Source: Rhodovarius lipocyclicus (GTDB taxonomy: Bacteria > Pseudomonadota > Alphaproteobacteria > Acetobacterales > Acetobacteraceae). From it: DNA of 52,621 bases. Shown piece after piece: positions 8,187 to 18,207 of the stretch. The DNA is taken from the NCBI RefSeq assembly GCF_009900765.1, contig NZ_JAAABL010000024.1:1-52621 (forward strand), written 5' to 3'. Within the stretch, counting starts at the first letter, position 1. Every line of letters starts with the position of its first letter. The translations under genes were made by a program, and so were the position numbers. The notes beneath the pieces were generated by a model, which ran no database searches, was not told the origin of the DNA, and saw only the letters and a program-made list of their open reading frames with translations.

Positions 8187-9337
8187 AGCCCGCGCATCCG
8201 CTGCAGCAGCGCGTCCACATCGGCCTCCCGCTGATAGATCCCGAAGCCGAAGCGCAGCCGGTCGCCGCGCCGGTCGGTGATGATGTTCGCGGCCTCCAGC
8301 CTGGCCTGCCAGGCCTCGGCGTCGGGCAGGGCGAAGGTCAGGAAATTGCCGCGCGCGGGGTCCGTCACGGGCACCACCAGCCGGGCCGGGGCCAGCCCGG
8401 TGCCGTCCAGCCCGGCCACGAAGCGCGCCTGCAGCGCATGGGCATGGGCGTGGATCACGGCGGGGCTGGCCTTCACGCTGGCCGCCCAGTTCAGCGCGGC
8501 ATGCAGGCGGTAGAGGCCCGAGGGATCGAAGGTGGCGCCCATGAAGCGGCGCCCGTCCTCGGCATAGGGCACGCCGGATTGCGCTGCCCCCAGCGCGCCG
8601 AAGGCCGCGTACCAGCCGGTGTCGCGCGGGCGCGGCAGCCAGCCGGGCGGGCAGTGCAGGAAGCAGCAGCCCTCCCCGCCCATCGCGTATTTATAGCCCC
8701 CGGCCAGGTAGAAGGCGCGGCCCGCCACCGCCGAGAGATCCACCGGCCGCGCCATGAAGGCGTGATAGCCGTCGATCACCAGCGCGGCCTCGCCGGCGGC
8801 GCGGGCCAGATCCTCGAACCCCTCCAGCGCGGCGCCGGAGGAGAAGAACACCTCGCTGACCCAGATCAGGTCGAAGCCCCGGGCGGCGGCCTCGGCCAGC
8901 TTCGGCAGGCAGTCGCGCGCGGGTTCGGCGGCGATGCGGGTGACCTGGGCCAGCCCTTCCTCCTCCAGCCGCGCGATCTGGCGGGAGAAGCTGTGGAATT
9001 CCGCATCCGTGGTCAGCACCCGCACCGGCCGCCCGATCGGCATGGCCGACAGGATGCGGGTGGCGAATTCATGGGTGTTGGGCGCGAAGCACAGGCTGGA
9101 CGGGTCCGGCAGGCGCAGCAGCCCGGCGATCACCTTCGCCAGCTCCTGCCATTTATGCGCCAGGATGGGTTCCCACTTGCCGTCGATCAGCCGGGCGGCG
9201 TTGTCCCAGGCCTGCATGTGCGCGGCGCGCGTGGCGTCCGGCCAGGGGTGGTGGCTGTGAGCCGCGAAATGCAGGCGCGGCGGGCCATTGGGCCCGGGCT
9301 TCAGAAAGGCGGAGAAATGCGCGGCCAGATCGAGCAT
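8183..9337 (-). CDS. Kynureninase-like class V aminotransferase-fold PLP enzyme
   Basis: The 384-residue fold-type I PLP enzyme of the class V aminotransferase superfamily has [12 protein letters not shown] and VSEVFFSSG segments, the PLP-binding aspartate in [10 protein letters not shown] and the Schiff-base lysine in [11 protein letters not shown]. The context is divergent to tryptophan 2,3-dioxygenase (67-bp gap), which argues for a kynureninase-type role, cleaving kynurenine to anthranilate and alanine. The motif around the lysine is not the classical KynU one, so this is inferred from context. The start at 9337 (MLDLAAHF) is preferred over 9388. It is GTGA-coupled to pdxA. Confidence 0.7.
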   Translation of the reverse strand: MLDLAAHFSAFLKPGPNGPPRLHFAAHSHHPWPDATRAAHMQAWDNAARLIDGKWEPILAHKWQELAKVIAGLLRLPDPSSLCFAPNTHEFATRILSAMPIGRPVRVLTTDAEFHSFSRQIARLEEEGLAQVTRIAAEPARDCLPKLAEAAARGFDLIWVSEVFFSSGAALEGFEDLARAAGEAALVIDGYHAFMARPVDLSAVAGRAFYLAGGYKYAMGGEGCCFLHCPPGWLPRPRDTGWYAAFGALGAAQSGVPYAEDGRRFMGATFDPSGLYRLHAALNWAASVKASPAVIHAHAHALQARFVAGLDGTGLAPARLVVPVTDPARGNFLTFALPDAEAWQARLEAANIITDRRGDRLRFGFGIYQREADVDALLQRMRGL

Positions 9338-9404
9338 GGGCGGAACATGTCCGCTTGGCACGCTTCTGGCTAGACTGCCGCGGCGCATTCACGGAGCGGC
9401 CGCC
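9338..9404. promoter_or_regulatory. Divergent promoter region for the tryptophan-degradation genes
   Basis: Only 67 bases separate the starts of the kynureninase-like gene (minus) and kynA (plus), so their promoters overlap and are probably jointly regulated. A GGAG ribosome site precedes kynA. No operator is obvious. Confidence 0.45.
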
Positions 9405-10232
9405 ATGACCCAGGGCATCACCACCGATTTCAGCCGCCGCATGAGCTATGGCGACTATCTGAAGCTGGACCAGCTGCTGACGGCGCAGGACCCGCTCTCG
9501 GGCCAGCATGACGAGATGCTGTTCATCTGCATCCACCACGTGCAGGAGATCTGGCTGAAGCTGCTGAACCATGAGCTGACGCTGGCCATGGACTGCATCC
9601 GGCGCGACGCGCTGCGCCCGGCCTTCAAGGCCATGGCGCGGGCCGGACGCATCCAGCGCCAGCTGATCGAGGCCTGGGACGTGCTGAGCACCATGACCCC
9701 GCACGACTACCTGGCCTTCCGCGACAAGCTGGGCAGTTCCTCGGGCTTTCAGTCCTGGCAGTACCGGCTGCTGGAATTCCGCCTGGGCGCGAAGGACGCC
9801 TTCATGCTGAAGCCGCACGCCCACCGGCCGGACCTGATGGCGGTGCTGGAACAGGCGATGGCCGAGCCCTCGATCTATGACGAGACGCTGCGCCTGCTGG
9901 CGCGCCGGGGCCTGCCGGTGCCGAAGGAGGTGCTGGACCGCGATGTCAGCCTGCCGCACCAGGAGAATGAGGGCGTGACCGCCCTGTGGACCAGCATCTA
10001 CGAAGGGGCGGAGGACGGTTTCGACCTGTACGAGCTGGCCGAGGAGCTGGTCGACTTGGAGGACAATTTCCAGACCTGGCGCTTCCGCCACATGCGCACG
10101 GTGGAGCGCATCATCGGCTATCGCATGGGCACCGGCGGGTCGGCGGGTGTGGCCTATCTGCGCCAGGCGCTGGAGCGCCGCTTCTTCCCCGAATTGTTCG
10201 AGGCGCGGACGCGGATCAAGGCGAAGGGCTAG
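9405..10232 (+). CDS. kynA: Tryptophan 2,3-dioxygenase
   Basis: The 275-residue cytoplasmic haem enzyme opens the indole ring of L-tryptophan to N-formylkynurenine, the first step of the kynurenine route. Family marks are MSYGDYLKLDQLL, the FICIHHVQEIWLKLLNHE segment with the substrate-binding histidine, SSGFQSWQYRLLEFRLG, and the C-terminal RHMRTVERIIGYRMGTGGSAG block with the proximal haem histidine and tryptophan-carboxylate loop. Length is standard for the bacterial enzyme. No kynB (formamidase) is adjacent, so the pathway is completed elsewhere. A large imperfect palindrome starts exactly at its stop codon. Confidence 0.96.
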   Translation: MTQGITTDFSRRMSYGDYLKLDQLLTAQDPLSGQHDEMLFICIHHVQEIWLKLLNHELTLAMDCIRRDALRPAFKAMARAGRIQRQLIEAWDVLSTMTPHDYLAFRDKLGSSSGFQSWQYRLLEFRLGAKDAFMLKPHAHRPDLMAVLEQAMAEPSIYDETLRLLARRGLPVPKEVLDRDVSLPHQENEGVTALWTSIYEGAEDGFDLYELAEELVDLEDNFQTWRFRHMRTVERIIGYRMGTGGSAGVAYLRQALERRFFPELFEARTRIKAKG

Positions 10233-10393
10233 GGCCGATCGACAATCAGGTTCGGGAGGCGGCTGGCCGGGGATTTTTCGCGCCAGGGAGGAAGAAGCCG
10301 CCGCCAATGCTGGGGCATTGGCAAGGGTTCTGACGCTGCTGGCGTGGAAAAGCACCACCAGACGCACCCGCAACTTGAATGTCGATTGGCCCT
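10232..10393. repeat. About 160-bp imperfect palindrome (MITE-like or structured RNA)
   Basis: The first about 55 bases (10232-10286, starting GGGCCGATCGACAATCAGG) match, as an inverted copy with a few mismatches and small gaps, the last about 55 bases (10339-10393; reverse complement starting GGGCCAATCGACATTCAAG). The centre holds a perfect hairpin GCCAATGC-TGGG-GCATTGGC near 10302-10322. The whole stretch can fold into one long rod. It carries no gene and lies between the convergent kynA and trxA genes. I see no second copy in the window. Confidence 0.7.
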
Positions 10394-10400
10394 AAGGCGG

Positions 10401-10427
10401 GCCGGGAGGGGGCATCCCCCTCCCGGC
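10401..10427. terminator. Perfect 12-bp hairpin between kynA and trxA
   Basis: GCCGGGAGGGGG (10401-10412) and CCCCCTCCCGGC (10416-10427) form a perfect stem with a 3-base loop seven bases beyond the trxA stop. No U-run follows on either strand, so intrinsic termination is likely but not certain. Confidence 0.6.
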
Positions 10428-10433
10428 GCGGCT

Positions 10434-10763
10434 TCAGCCGAGATGCCCGGCCAGCCAGGCCTTCATCTGGCCCTTCGGCATCGCGCCCACCTTGGTGTCC
10501 ACGGGCTTGCCGTCCTTGAACAGGATCATGGTGGGGATGCCGCGCACCGCGTATTCGTTCGGCGTCATCGGGTTCTCGTCGATGTCCACCTTCGCGATGG
10601 TCAGCTTGCCCTGGTATTCCTTGGCGATCTCGTCCAGCACCGGGCCGACCATGCGGCACGGGCCGCACCATTCGGCCCAGAAATCCACCAGCACGGGGCC
10701 GGGGCTTTCCAGCACATCCTGCTTGAAGCTGTCATCGGTGACGGGCTTGGTCAGTTCGCTCAT
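10434..10763 (-). CDS. trxA: Thioredoxin
   Basis: The 109-residue cytoplasmic thioredoxin has the redox motif W32-C-G-P-C36 inside [18 protein letters not shown], the buried lysine/aspartate segment KVDIDENP, the cis-proline [15 protein letters not shown] and a C-terminal helix. The start at 10763 ([13 protein letters not shown]) gives the normal family length; the longer reading frame upstream is not conserved in character. It lies downstream of addB-addA on the same strand, an arrangement common in alphaproteobacteria. Confidence 0.97.
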   Translation of the reverse strand: MSELTKPVTDDSFKQDVLESPGPVLVDFWAEWCGPCRMVGPVLDEIAKEYQGKLTIAKVDIDENPMTPNEYAVRGIPTMILFKDGKPVDTKVGAMPKGQMKAWLAGHLG

Positions 10764-10836
10764 GGCGGGGGTCCTCGAAACGCGCTGAGAGTGAAAGTCG
10801 GTCGCCGGGTGGCATTGGTCAAGGTGCGCGTGGCCG

Positions 10837-13800
10837 CTACGCGCCGGGCGCATGCATATCCAGCAAGCCATCCGGCAGGGGCATGAGGCGCGCGGCATAG
10901 GTCCACAGCAGCGCGCATTCCACGGCGCGGCCCGGAAAGGCCAGCCGCAGCAAGGCCCTGTAGGCCGCCATCTGCTTCAGATAGGCGGGCGAGACATCGC
11001 CCACCAGCGCCGGCGGCGGGCGGTTGGTCTTGTAGTCGATCAGCAGCACCCGCCCCGCTTCCACCAGCAGCCGGTCCACCTGGCCGGCATAGAGCTGGCC
11101 GCCGATGCGCCCGGCGATCGGCGCCTCCGCCAGCGAATCCGGGCCGAAGGCGGCGGCGAAGCGCGGATCGTGCAGCAGCGCCGCGACCTCGGCCGCGATG
11201 GCCTCCTGCTCAGCCGTGACAATTCCATGACCCGGGCGGGCCAGGAAGCGCCGGGTGGCGGCGGGCCGGTCCTCGAGCGGCAGCAGCGGCAGATGCTGCA
11301 ACAGCGCATGGATCAGCCGCCCGCGCAGGAAGCGCCGGGCCGCCGGGTCGCCGGGCGCGTGCGGGGCGGCGGCGGGCGGGCCCGCCTCCTCATCCAGCAG
11401 GGCGGAGGGCGAGAGCGCGCCGGGCACCCGCTCCAGCTCCGCCGGGATGGCGGACCAGGGGGGCAGGGTGGCGGCGCGGGCGGCCTCGCGCGGGGGTTCC
11501 TCGCGCGGGGGCTCGGTCTGCGGGGTGGCGAAGGCCAGGGCCTCGCCGACGAAACCCTCGGCGGGGGCGCCGAAATCCCCTGGCGCGAAGGGCGCGGCGG
11601 TGGCGCCCAGCGCCTCGAAGCCCAGGCGGATCTGGTGGTACCAATCCTCGTCCCGCGCGCCCTTCTCCCCGGCCCAGCCGCAGACCAGCAGCCGGTCCTC
11701 GGCGCGGGTCAGGGCGACATACAGCAGGCGGTTTTCCTCCTGCTGGCGGGCGCGGGCCTCGGCCTCGGAGAGGCGGTCCACCGCCTCCGGCCTCGGCTTT
11801 TCCTGCGCGGGGGCCCAGAGCGGCAGGGGGTGGTTCAGCCCTTCCTCCAGCCAGCGCAGGCCGCTGTCGTTGGGCGCGCGGCGCACCGTGTCGGGCAGGA
11901 TGACGATGGGCGCCTGCAGGCCCTTGGCGCCATGCACGGTCATCAGCCGCACCAGCCCCTGCGCCTGCTCGGCATCGCGCTTCACCTCGGCGCCGCCCTG
12001 GCGCAGCCAGTGCAGGAAGCCTTGCAGGGAAGGCGGGTGCCGCCCCTCATGCACCAGGGCGGCGTTCAGCAGCTCGTCCAGCCCCTCGGCGGCCTCCGGG
12101 CCCAGCCGCGCCAGCAGCCGCGCCCGGCCGCCATCGGCGCCGAGCAGTTCGGCCAGCAGCGCATGCGGCGTGGCGCGGTCCGCCCGCGCGGCCCAGCCGG
12201 CGACCCATTCGGCGGCCTGGGCGAAGCGGCCGCCCTGGCCGCGATATTCCATCAATTGGGCATGCAGCGAGGCATCGCGGCCCCGCGCCAGCGCGAACAG
12301 CTCCTCCTCCGTCAGGCTGACGGGCGGCAGGGGGGATTTCAGCAGGGCGGCCAGTTGCAGGTCGTCGCGCGGCATCAGCAGCACGTCCAGCAGCGCCAGC
12401 ACGTCCATCACGCCGATCTGCGCGGTCAGCGCGATGCGGTCCAGCCCGCCCACCGGCACCCGCGCCTGCTTCAGTTCCCGGATGATGAGGCGCGCCAGCG
12501 CGTTGCGGCTGCGTACCAGGATCAGGATGTCGTCTGGGCGGACGCGCCGGCCCTGGGGCTGGTCCGGGCCATCCGATCGGGCGGGCAGGGTTTCCGTATC
12601 CAGCATGTGGCGGATGCGGGCGGCGATGGCGGTGGCCAGCCGGGCCTGGGCATGGGCCTCGGCCTCGGTTTCCTCGGGCACCGCCCAGGGGGCGGGGGTG
12701 CCGGTCTTGGCCGCCAGTTGCAGGGGCCACAGCTCCACCAGCCCGGCCGCGCCCTGGCGGTGGGGGATGTGGCGCAGGGTGGCGCCGGGCTCCACCACGC
12801 CATCGCGCGCGGTGCCGCTGGCGAAGCAGCCATCCACCAGCCCCAGCACGGCGGGGGTGGAGCGGAAGGACACATCCAGCGGCACATCCTCGAACCGGCC
12901 CGCGGCCCCGCGCACCCGGGCGGAGAAATGCCCCCGGCTGTCGGAGAAGCCGGTGGGGTCGGCGCCCTGGAAGCCGTAGATGGATTGCTTCACATCCCCC
13001 ACCGCGAAGACGCTGCGCGGGGTGTCGCCGGCGCCGGGGTTCGCCCCTTGGCCCGCGAAGAAATCGGCCGACAGCGCCTTCACGATGCGCCATTGCGCCG
13101 GATTGCTGTCCTGCGCCTCGTCCACCAGGATGTGGTCCAGGCCGCTGTCCAGCTTGAACAGCACCCAGGCGCTGCCGGGGTCGCGCAGCAGGTCGCCGGT
13201 GGCGGTGATCAGGTCGTTGAAATCCAGCTGCGCCCGGCTTTCCTTGGCCGAGCGGTAGGCCGCCAGCACCGGCTCCGCCAGGCCCAGCAGGGCCAGCGTG
13301 CTGTCCACCATGCCGGCCGCGACCTGGGATTGCCGCAGGCGCAGGATGCGCTCGGCTTCCCGCGTCAGGATGTCCTGGGTCTCGGCGGCGGTCTTGGGCA
13401 TGCCGGTCTTGGTGGCGAAGCTTTTGCGGATGGCGCCGTCGTTGGTCAGCAGGATGCCGGCCCAATCCGTGAAGCGCGCGGCGCGCCCCGCCCCATCCAG
13501 CGCCAGCCAGGCCGAGAGCTTCGCCCCCCGCTGCTGGTCATTGGCGTTGCCGGAGAGCTTCAGCATCGCCGCCGCGCGCGCCAGGGCGGTGTCGTCGGCG
13601 GCCAGGCATCCGGTCTCCAGCGCCGTGTCGGCATCGGCGGGCGCGCCCAGCGCGTTGGCCAGGGCGGCGCGCAGCAGGGCCAGGCCGCCCACCTCCTCCA
13701 GCGCCGCGCCGATCCGCGCGGCCTCCCCCGCCATATCCTTCACCAGCTGGGCGAAGCGGTCGGCGGAGATCTTCTCGGCCAGGGATTCCAGCGCGGGCGA

Positions 13801-14313
13801 GCCCCTGGCCAGGATCTCCTCCCGCGCCTCGGTCAGGGTGGCGGCGGCGTCGCGTTCCTCCAGCACCGAGAATTGCGGCGGCAACCCGGCCTCCAGCGGA
13901 AAGGCGCGCAGCAGGGACTGGCAGAAGGCATGGATGGTGCTGATGCGCATGCCGCCCGGCAGTTCCAGCACCTCGGCGAACAGGCGGCGGGCCAGGTCGG
14001 ATTCGGCGGGGCTGGGGCGGTGGCCCAGCAGGCGGGTCAGGGCGCGCAGCAGCTCCGCGTCCTCCGCCACCGCCCAGCCGCCCAGGGCTTTGTTCAGCCG
14101 TTGCGCCATCTCGGCGGCGGCCGCCTTGGTGAAGGTCAGGCACAGGATGCGCCCGGGCGCGGTGCCCGCCAGCATCAGCCGCAGCACGCGGTCGGTCAGC
14201 AGCTTGGTCTTGCCCGACCCGGCCGAGGCCGAGACCCAGGCCGAGGCCAGCGGATCGGAGGCGCGGGACTGTTCGGCCTCGGCGCGCTGCGCGGGGGTGA
14301 GGGCGGTGTTCAT
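10837..14313 (-). CDS. addA: Double-strand break repair helicase-nuclease subunit AddA
   Basis: The 1158-residue UvrD-like (SF1A) helicase subunit of AddAB processes DNA double-strand ends for homologous recombination. Visible motifs are Walker A A29-S-A-G-S-G-K-T36, [14 protein letters not shown] (motif Ia), [13 protein letters not shown] (Walker B), [33 protein letters not shown] and [15 protein letters not shown], and a C-terminal RecB-type nuclease with LLIDYKTNR. The start at 14313 overlaps the addB stop as ATGA; an ATG 15 bases further upstream exists but the coupled start is preferred. It works as a heterodimer with AddB. Confidence 0.96.
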   Translation of the reverse strand: MNTALTPAQRAEAEQSRASDPLASAWVSASAGSGKTKLLTDRVLRLMLAGTAPGRILCLTFTKAAAAEMAQRLNKALGGWAVAEDAELLRALTRLLGHRPSPAESDLARRLFAEVLELPGGMRISTIHAFCQSLLRAFPLEAGLPPQFSVLEERDAAATLTEAREEILARGSPALESLAEKISADRFAQLVKDMAGEAARIGAALEEVGGLALLRAALANALGAPADADTALETGCLAADDTALARAAAMLKLSGNANDQQRGAKLSAWLALDGAGRAARFTDWAGILLTNDGAIRKSFATKTGMPKTAAETQDILTREAERILRLRQSQVAAGMVDSTLALLGLAEPVLAAYRSAKESRAQLDFNDLITATGDLLRDPGSAWVLFKLDSGLDHILVDEAQDSNPAQWRIVKALSADFFAGQGANPGAGDTPRSVFAVGDVKQSIYGFQGADPTGFSDSRGHFSARVRGAAGRFEDVPLDVSFRSTPAVLGLVDGCFASGTARDGVVEPGATLRHIPHRQGAAGLVELWPLQLAAKTGTPAPWAVPEETEAEAHAQARLATAIAARIRHMLDTETLPARSDGPDQPQGRRVRPDDILILVRSRNALARLIIRELKQARVPVGGLDRIALTAQIGVMDVLALLDVLLMPRDDLQLAALLKSPLPPVSLTEEELFALARGRDASLHAQLMEYRGQGGRFAQAAEWVAGWAARADRATPHALLAELLGADGGRARLLARLGPEAAEGLDELLNAALVHEGRHPPSLQGFLHWLRQGGAEVKRDAEQAQGLVRLMTVHGAKGLQAPIVILPDTVRRAPNDSGLRWLEEGLNHPLPLWAPAQEKPRPEAVDRLSEAEARARQQEENRLLYVALTRAEDRLLVCGWAGEKGARDEDWYHQIRLGFEALGATAAPFAPGDFGAPAEGFVGEALAFATPQTEPPREEPPREAARAATLPPWSAIPAELERVPGALSPSALLDEEAGPPAAAPHAPGDPAARRFLRGRLIHALLQHLPLLPLEDRPAATRRFLARPGHGIVTAEQEAIAAEVAALLHDPRFAAAFGPDSLAEAPIAGRIGGQLYAGQVDRLLVEAGRVLLIDYKTNRPPPALVGDVSPAYLKQMAAYRALLRLAFPGRAVECALLWTYAARLMPLPDGLLDMHAPGA

Positions 14314-17297
14314 GCGCCGGGCTCCCATTCGGCCACGCGCGCCAGATGCGCGTAATCCTGGTTGCGGCTGGTGCGGCCGGGGTGGGGGCGGGCGGTGAAG
14401 GGCTTTTCGCCGGCCAGGTAGTCGGTGGCCAGGTGCAGCATGGCGGCGCGCGCCTGCTCGACCAGATCGGCCACCTTGTCCAGCGCCAGTTCCTTGCCGG
14501 CCTCCCGCCCGCCGGTCAGGCGCCAGTAGAGCAGATGCGTGGCCTCGGCCGGCGGCAGGCCCTGGAAGCCGCCATCGGCGGCCAGCACGGCTTCCAGCGG
14601 CAATTGGGGGGCGGTGCCGTCATTCACCTCCCGCGCGGTGGGCAGGGTGCCGGTCTTGTAGTCCAGGATCGCCACCGAGCCGTCCGAGAGCTGGTCCACC
14701 CGGTCCGCCCGGCCATGCAGGGTGATGCCGTGCACCACCGCCTCGGCCTTCAGCTCCACCCGCGTGCCGATCACGCCGCGTTCCGCGCGGTGGGTGGGCT
14801 CGTGCTCCAGCACATAATCGCCGATGCGGGCCAGGCGCGGGCGCCAGAAGGCCGCGACCGCCGGGCGCAGCGCGGCGTTCGCCAGGGCCTGTTGCGCGGC
14901 GGCGGTCCAGGCGGCGCGGGCGCTGTCCTCGCCCGGCCATTTCGCGGGCAGGGCGGTCAGGAAACGCGCCATCGTCTCATGCACCAGCTCCCCGTATTCG
15001 GCGGGGCCGATCTCGGCCTCCAGCGGGTCCAGCGGGCTGAGGCGCAGCACCCGCTTGGCGTAGAAGGAATAAGGATCGGCCAGCAGCAGCCCGGCATCGG
15101 TCACCGACAGCTTGCGCGGCCGCTCGCCCGCGGGCGGCGCGGGGCGCGGGCGGCGGGCGGGGGTGATTTCGCCCTCCGGCTGGTCCAGCGCGGCGGCCCA
15201 GGCCACGGCGGGGTTCTCCGGCAGGCTCAGCCCCTGCGGCCAGTGCGCGTTGCGCTGCCCGGCCAGGAAGGTCTCCAGCCGCGTCAGCCAGCGCGCGGGC
15301 ACGGTGGGGGAGCCGCCGCGCCGGGTGGCGCGGGACAGCACGACCTCCTTGGCCGAACTCGCCGTCAGCAGGAAATCGGCGGCGACGCGGCCGATGCGGG
15401 ATTCCGGCGAGGGCAGGCCGAATTGCCGCCGCATGGGCCGGCCCATCCAGGGGCCGGGGTCGGTGGCCAGCGGCCAGATCGCCTCATCCAGGCCGCCCAG
15501 CACCACGCGGTCGAAATGCAGCAGCCGCGCTTCCAGCAGGCCCAGGATCGCCACGCGCGGGTGCGCGGAGCGGCTGCGCGGTCGGCGCGCCACACCCTGG
15601 CCCAGCGCCGCCTCGAACAGAGGCGGGAAGCGGTTGGGCGCGATGGGCGGCAGGGCGGCGAAGGCCACCTGCATGTCGGCCAGATGGTTGGCCAGGGCCT
15701 CGCCTTCCTCCCCGGCATACAAGGCCAGGCCGCCCGGCAGTTCCGGGGAGCTGGCCAGCCGCTCTGCCGCCGCCAGCAGGTCCGACAGCAATTGCGCGGG
15801 CGGCAGGGCGGGCGAGGATGGCAGGGCGGAGAAACCCTCCATCGCGCTGGCCAGCGCCTCCAGGATCTCCAGCGCATTGGCGGGGGCTTCGGGTGAAAGC
15901 GTGGCGCGCAGCCCGGCCAGCCCCGGCCCCGGGCGCGGGCCGCGCATCGCCGCCAGTTCCAGCGCGCGGGCGGCGGGCAGCCAGGTGTCGCGCCCCATGC
16001 CGCCCGCGGCCAGCGGGTGTTTCAGCGCCGAGAGTGTCGCCACCGGCGCGAAGCCGGTGCGCACCATCTCCGCCACCAGCCGCAGGAACACGCCCGCTTC
16101 CGAGAGATGCAGGGGCTGGCCCGCGCTGTCCTCCGCCTCGATGCCATGGCGGGCCAGGGCGGCGGCGGTGCGGCGCGCCAGGTCGCGGTCGGGCGTGACC
16201 AGCGCCGCCGAGGCGCCCGGCTGTTCCAGCGCGCCGCGCAGCAGCAGCGCCACCGCGCGGGCCTCGTGCTCCGCATCCGGCGCGGTCTGGCGCGAGAGGC
16301 CGGTGAGGGCCGGGGCGTGTTCATCGGGCCGGCGGGATTGCCAGGCAGGCAGGGCGGCGGCGGGGCGCAGCGCATTGCCCAGCAGCCCGGCGCGCGGCAG
16401 CGGAACTTCGCCCTCATGCCAGGGCGGGAAGGGGCCCAGCCCGGCGCCCATCATCCGCAGCAGCCGCCGCTGGCCGTGGAAGGGGTGGGTGGGGGCTTCG
16501 TCCAGCGCCTCGGGCTCCAGCGAGGCGGTGGCCGGGTCCTCCGCGTGCAGCACCACGAAGCCTTGCGGCAGTTCCGCCGCGATCACCTGCAACAGCCGCG
16601 CGGCGGCGGGGATGGTGCCGCCCGCGCCGATGCCGGCCGCGACCACCAGCCCCTCGGGCGGGCGGGCGCGCCAGGCCTCGGCCTGGGTCGCCAGCGCCAG
16701 CACCCGGCGCACGCCGATATCCAGCAGCTGCTGGTCCTCCAGCCATTCCTGCCAGGCCTCGACCACGCCGCGCAGGAAGGTGGTGGTGATGCGCCAATGG
16801 ACGGCGAGTTCGCCCTCCACCAGCCCTTCCAGCCGGCCGAGCCAGGCGTGTTGCAGGGCGCGCGGGTCCCGCAGCAGGTCCAGATCGGCTTCCTCCAGCG
16901 CGATCTCATCCAGCAGGGCCGCGAGTTCCCCCGCCAGGCCCCAGGCCTGTTCCGGGCTGGCCGGGCCGCCGCGCGCGGGCGGCAGGCGCTGCACCAGGGC
17001 CGCGAGCTCGCCCTGGCGGCGCAGGGGCTCCACGGCGGGGGGCAGTTCCAGCAGGGCCGGCAGGGCCAGCTCGTCGGCGTCCTCGGTGGACAGCCCCGCC
17101 AGGGCGCGCATGCGCGGCAGCAGCAGGGCGCCGCCCTCGGGCGGGGCGAATTCGGCGCGCAGCGCGCGGGCGCTGCGGCGGGTGGGCAGCAGCAGGGTGG
17201 CGCGGGCGAGGTCCTCCGGCGCGGGCAGGCGGGCGCGCAGGCCGGCGGCCAGGGCGGGCAGAAACGGGACGCCGGTGGGAATCGTCAGGATTCGCAT
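14310..17297 (-). CDS. addB: Double-strand break repair protein AddB
   Basis: The 995-residue partner of AddA has an inactivated helicase-like N-terminal part and a C-terminal PD-(D/E)XK nuclease. The N-terminus MRILTIPTGVPFLPALAAG is typical of alphaproteobacterial AddB. The nuclease region carries LSVTDAGLLLADPYSFYAKRV, GELVHETMARFL and V-A-I-L-D-Y-K-T-G. I see no cysteines in the nuclease region, so the four-cysteine iron-sulfur staple of Firmicute AddB appears absent. The start at 17297 is chosen over upstream in-frame ATGs, which lie in low-quality leader sequence. The stop overlaps addA (ATGA). Confidence 0.95.
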   Translation of the reverse strand: MRILTIPTGVPFLPALAAGLRARLPAPEDLARATLLLPTRRSARALRAEFAPPEGGALLLPRMRALAGLSTEDADELALPALLELPPAVEPLRRQGELAALVQRLPPARGGPASPEQAWGLAGELAALLDEIALEEADLDLLRDPRALQHAWLGRLEGLVEGELAVHWRITTTFLRGVVEAWQEWLEDQQLLDIGVRRVLALATQAEAWRARPPEGLVVAAGIGAGGTIPAAARLLQVIAAELPQGFVVLHAEDPATASLEPEALDEAPTHPFHGQRRLLRMMGAGLGPFPPWHEGEVPLPRAGLLGNALRPAAALPAWQSRRPDEHAPALTGLSRQTAPDAEHEARAVALLLRGALEQPGASAALVTPDRDLARRTAAALARHGIEAEDSAGQPLHLSEAGVFLRLVAEMVRTGFAPVATLSALKHPLAAGGMGRDTWLPAARALELAAMRGPRPGPGLAGLRATLSPEAPANALEILEALASAMEGFSALPSSPALPPAQLLSDLLAAAERLASSPELPGGLALYAGEEGEALANHLADMQVAFAALPPIAPNRFPPLFEAALGQGVARRPRSRSAHPRVAILGLLEARLLHFDRVVLGGLDEAIWPLATDPGPWMGRPMRRQFGLPSPESRIGRVAADFLLTASSAKEVVLSRATRRGGSPTVPARWLTRLETFLAGQRNAHWPQGLSLPENPAVAWAAALDQPEGEITPARRPRPAPPAGERPRKLSVTDAGLLLADPYSFYAKRVLRLSPLDPLEAEIGPAEYGELVHETMARFLTALPAKWPGEDSARAAWTAAAQQALANAALRPAVAAFWRPRLARIGDYVLEHEPTHRAERGVIGTRVELKAEAVVHGITLHGRADRVDQLSDGSVAILDYKTGTLPTAREVNDGTAPQLPLEAVLAADGGFQGLPPAEATHLLYWRLTGGREAGKELALDKVADLVEQARAAMLHLATDYLAGEKPFTARPHPGRTSRNQDYAHLARVAEWEPGA

Positions 17298-17364
17298 GGA
17301 CGCAGTATAGACCGGAAGGGGCGCTGCCCCCTCCGGTGTCCCCGCGGGACGTTTTGGGGAGGCC

Positions 17365-18156
17365 TCAGAGGGTCTCCCAGGCCGGCTTCCGCCGCTCCCG
17401 GAACGCGGCGATCCCCTCCACCGCATCCCCCACCGCGCAGCGCGCGAAGGCCTGCGCCCCCGCCTCCGCATAGCCTGCCGGCGAGACCGCCCCGAGGGCC
17501 GCCAGCAGCGTCTTGGTCTCCGCCATCGCCTGGGGCGAGCCCTTCAGCAGATCCTTGACGATGGCCTCCAGCCCCGCATCCAGCGCGGCCTCATCGGCGA
17601 ACACCTCATGCACCAGGCCGATTTTCGCGGCGGCGGCGGCGTCCAGCACCTGGGCCTGCAGCACCAGGCGCCGGGCCTGGCTGGGGCCGGTGCGCCGCGT
17701 GATCCAGGGCAGGATCTGCGCCGCCACCAGCCCGCGCAGCGTCTCCGGCGCGCAGAACCGGGCGGAGGCATCGGCGATGGCGATATCGGCCGCGCAATTC
17801 AAACCCAGCCCACCCGCGAAGGCACTGCCCCGCACGCGCGCCACCACCACCTGCGGCAGGGAGGCGATGCGCAGCAGCCGCGCGCCCATGGCGGCGTTGC
17901 GCTGCAACTGCGCCTCCAGTCGCTGTTCGGCGGAAAGCTGGTCCTCCGCGACCTCCACCAGATCGAGCCCCGCGCAGAAATGCCCGGCCGCGCCGCGCAG
18001 CACCACCACCCGGAAGGCCGGGCTGGCCTCCAGCTCCGCCAGCGCCTTGTCGAGTTCGGCGACCAGCGCCAGCGACAGCGCGTTGCGCCGGTGCGGGCGG
18101 TTCAGGGTGATGTGCATCACCGGGCCGGCGCGGGTGATCAGGATGGGCTGTTCCAT
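17365..18156 (-). CDS. Enoyl-CoA hydratase/isomerase family protein
   Basis: This 263-residue crotonase-fold protein has MHITLNRPHRRNALS, the first oxyanion-hole segment RGAAGHFCAGLDL, and VRGSAFAGGLGLNCAADIAIADASARFCAPE. In classical hydratases the two catalytic glutamates follow GGG-E and PE; here the first position reads A-G-G-L-G-L-N, so only the second region (CAPETLRG) keeps a glutamate. It may therefore be an isomerase-, hydrolase- or decarboxylase-type member rather than a strict hydratase. It lies alone, 51 bases downstream of the racemase on the same strand. Substrate unknown. Confidence 0.85.
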   Translation of the reverse strand: MEQPILITRAGPVMHITLNRPHRRNALSLALVAELDKALAELEASPAFRVVVLRGAAGHFCAGLDLVEVAEDQLSAEQRLEAQLQRNAAMGARLLRIASLPQVVVARVRGSAFAGGLGLNCAADIAIADASARFCAPETLRGLVAAQILPWITRRTGPSQARRLVLQAQVLDAAAAAKIGLVHEVFADEAALDAGLEAIVKDLLKGSPQAMAETKTLLAALGAVSPAGYAEAGAQAFARCAVGDAVEGIAAFRERRKPAWETL

Positions 18157-18207
18157 GATGTTTCCTCGGTTGCTTGCTTCCGGCGATGCGCTGGCCCGCG
18201 CCCCCGG

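Noticed and set aside
10852-14355. Very long open frame on the plus strand opposite addA
   Set aside because: It is antisense to addA, is Gln/Arg/Gly-rich with no domain logic and arises from the high GC content; addA has every helicase motif.
16017-17558. Long frames opposite addB and the enoyl-CoA hydratase
   Set aside because: Same GC-driven antisense artefact; composition is repetitive and no start site or motif supports them.
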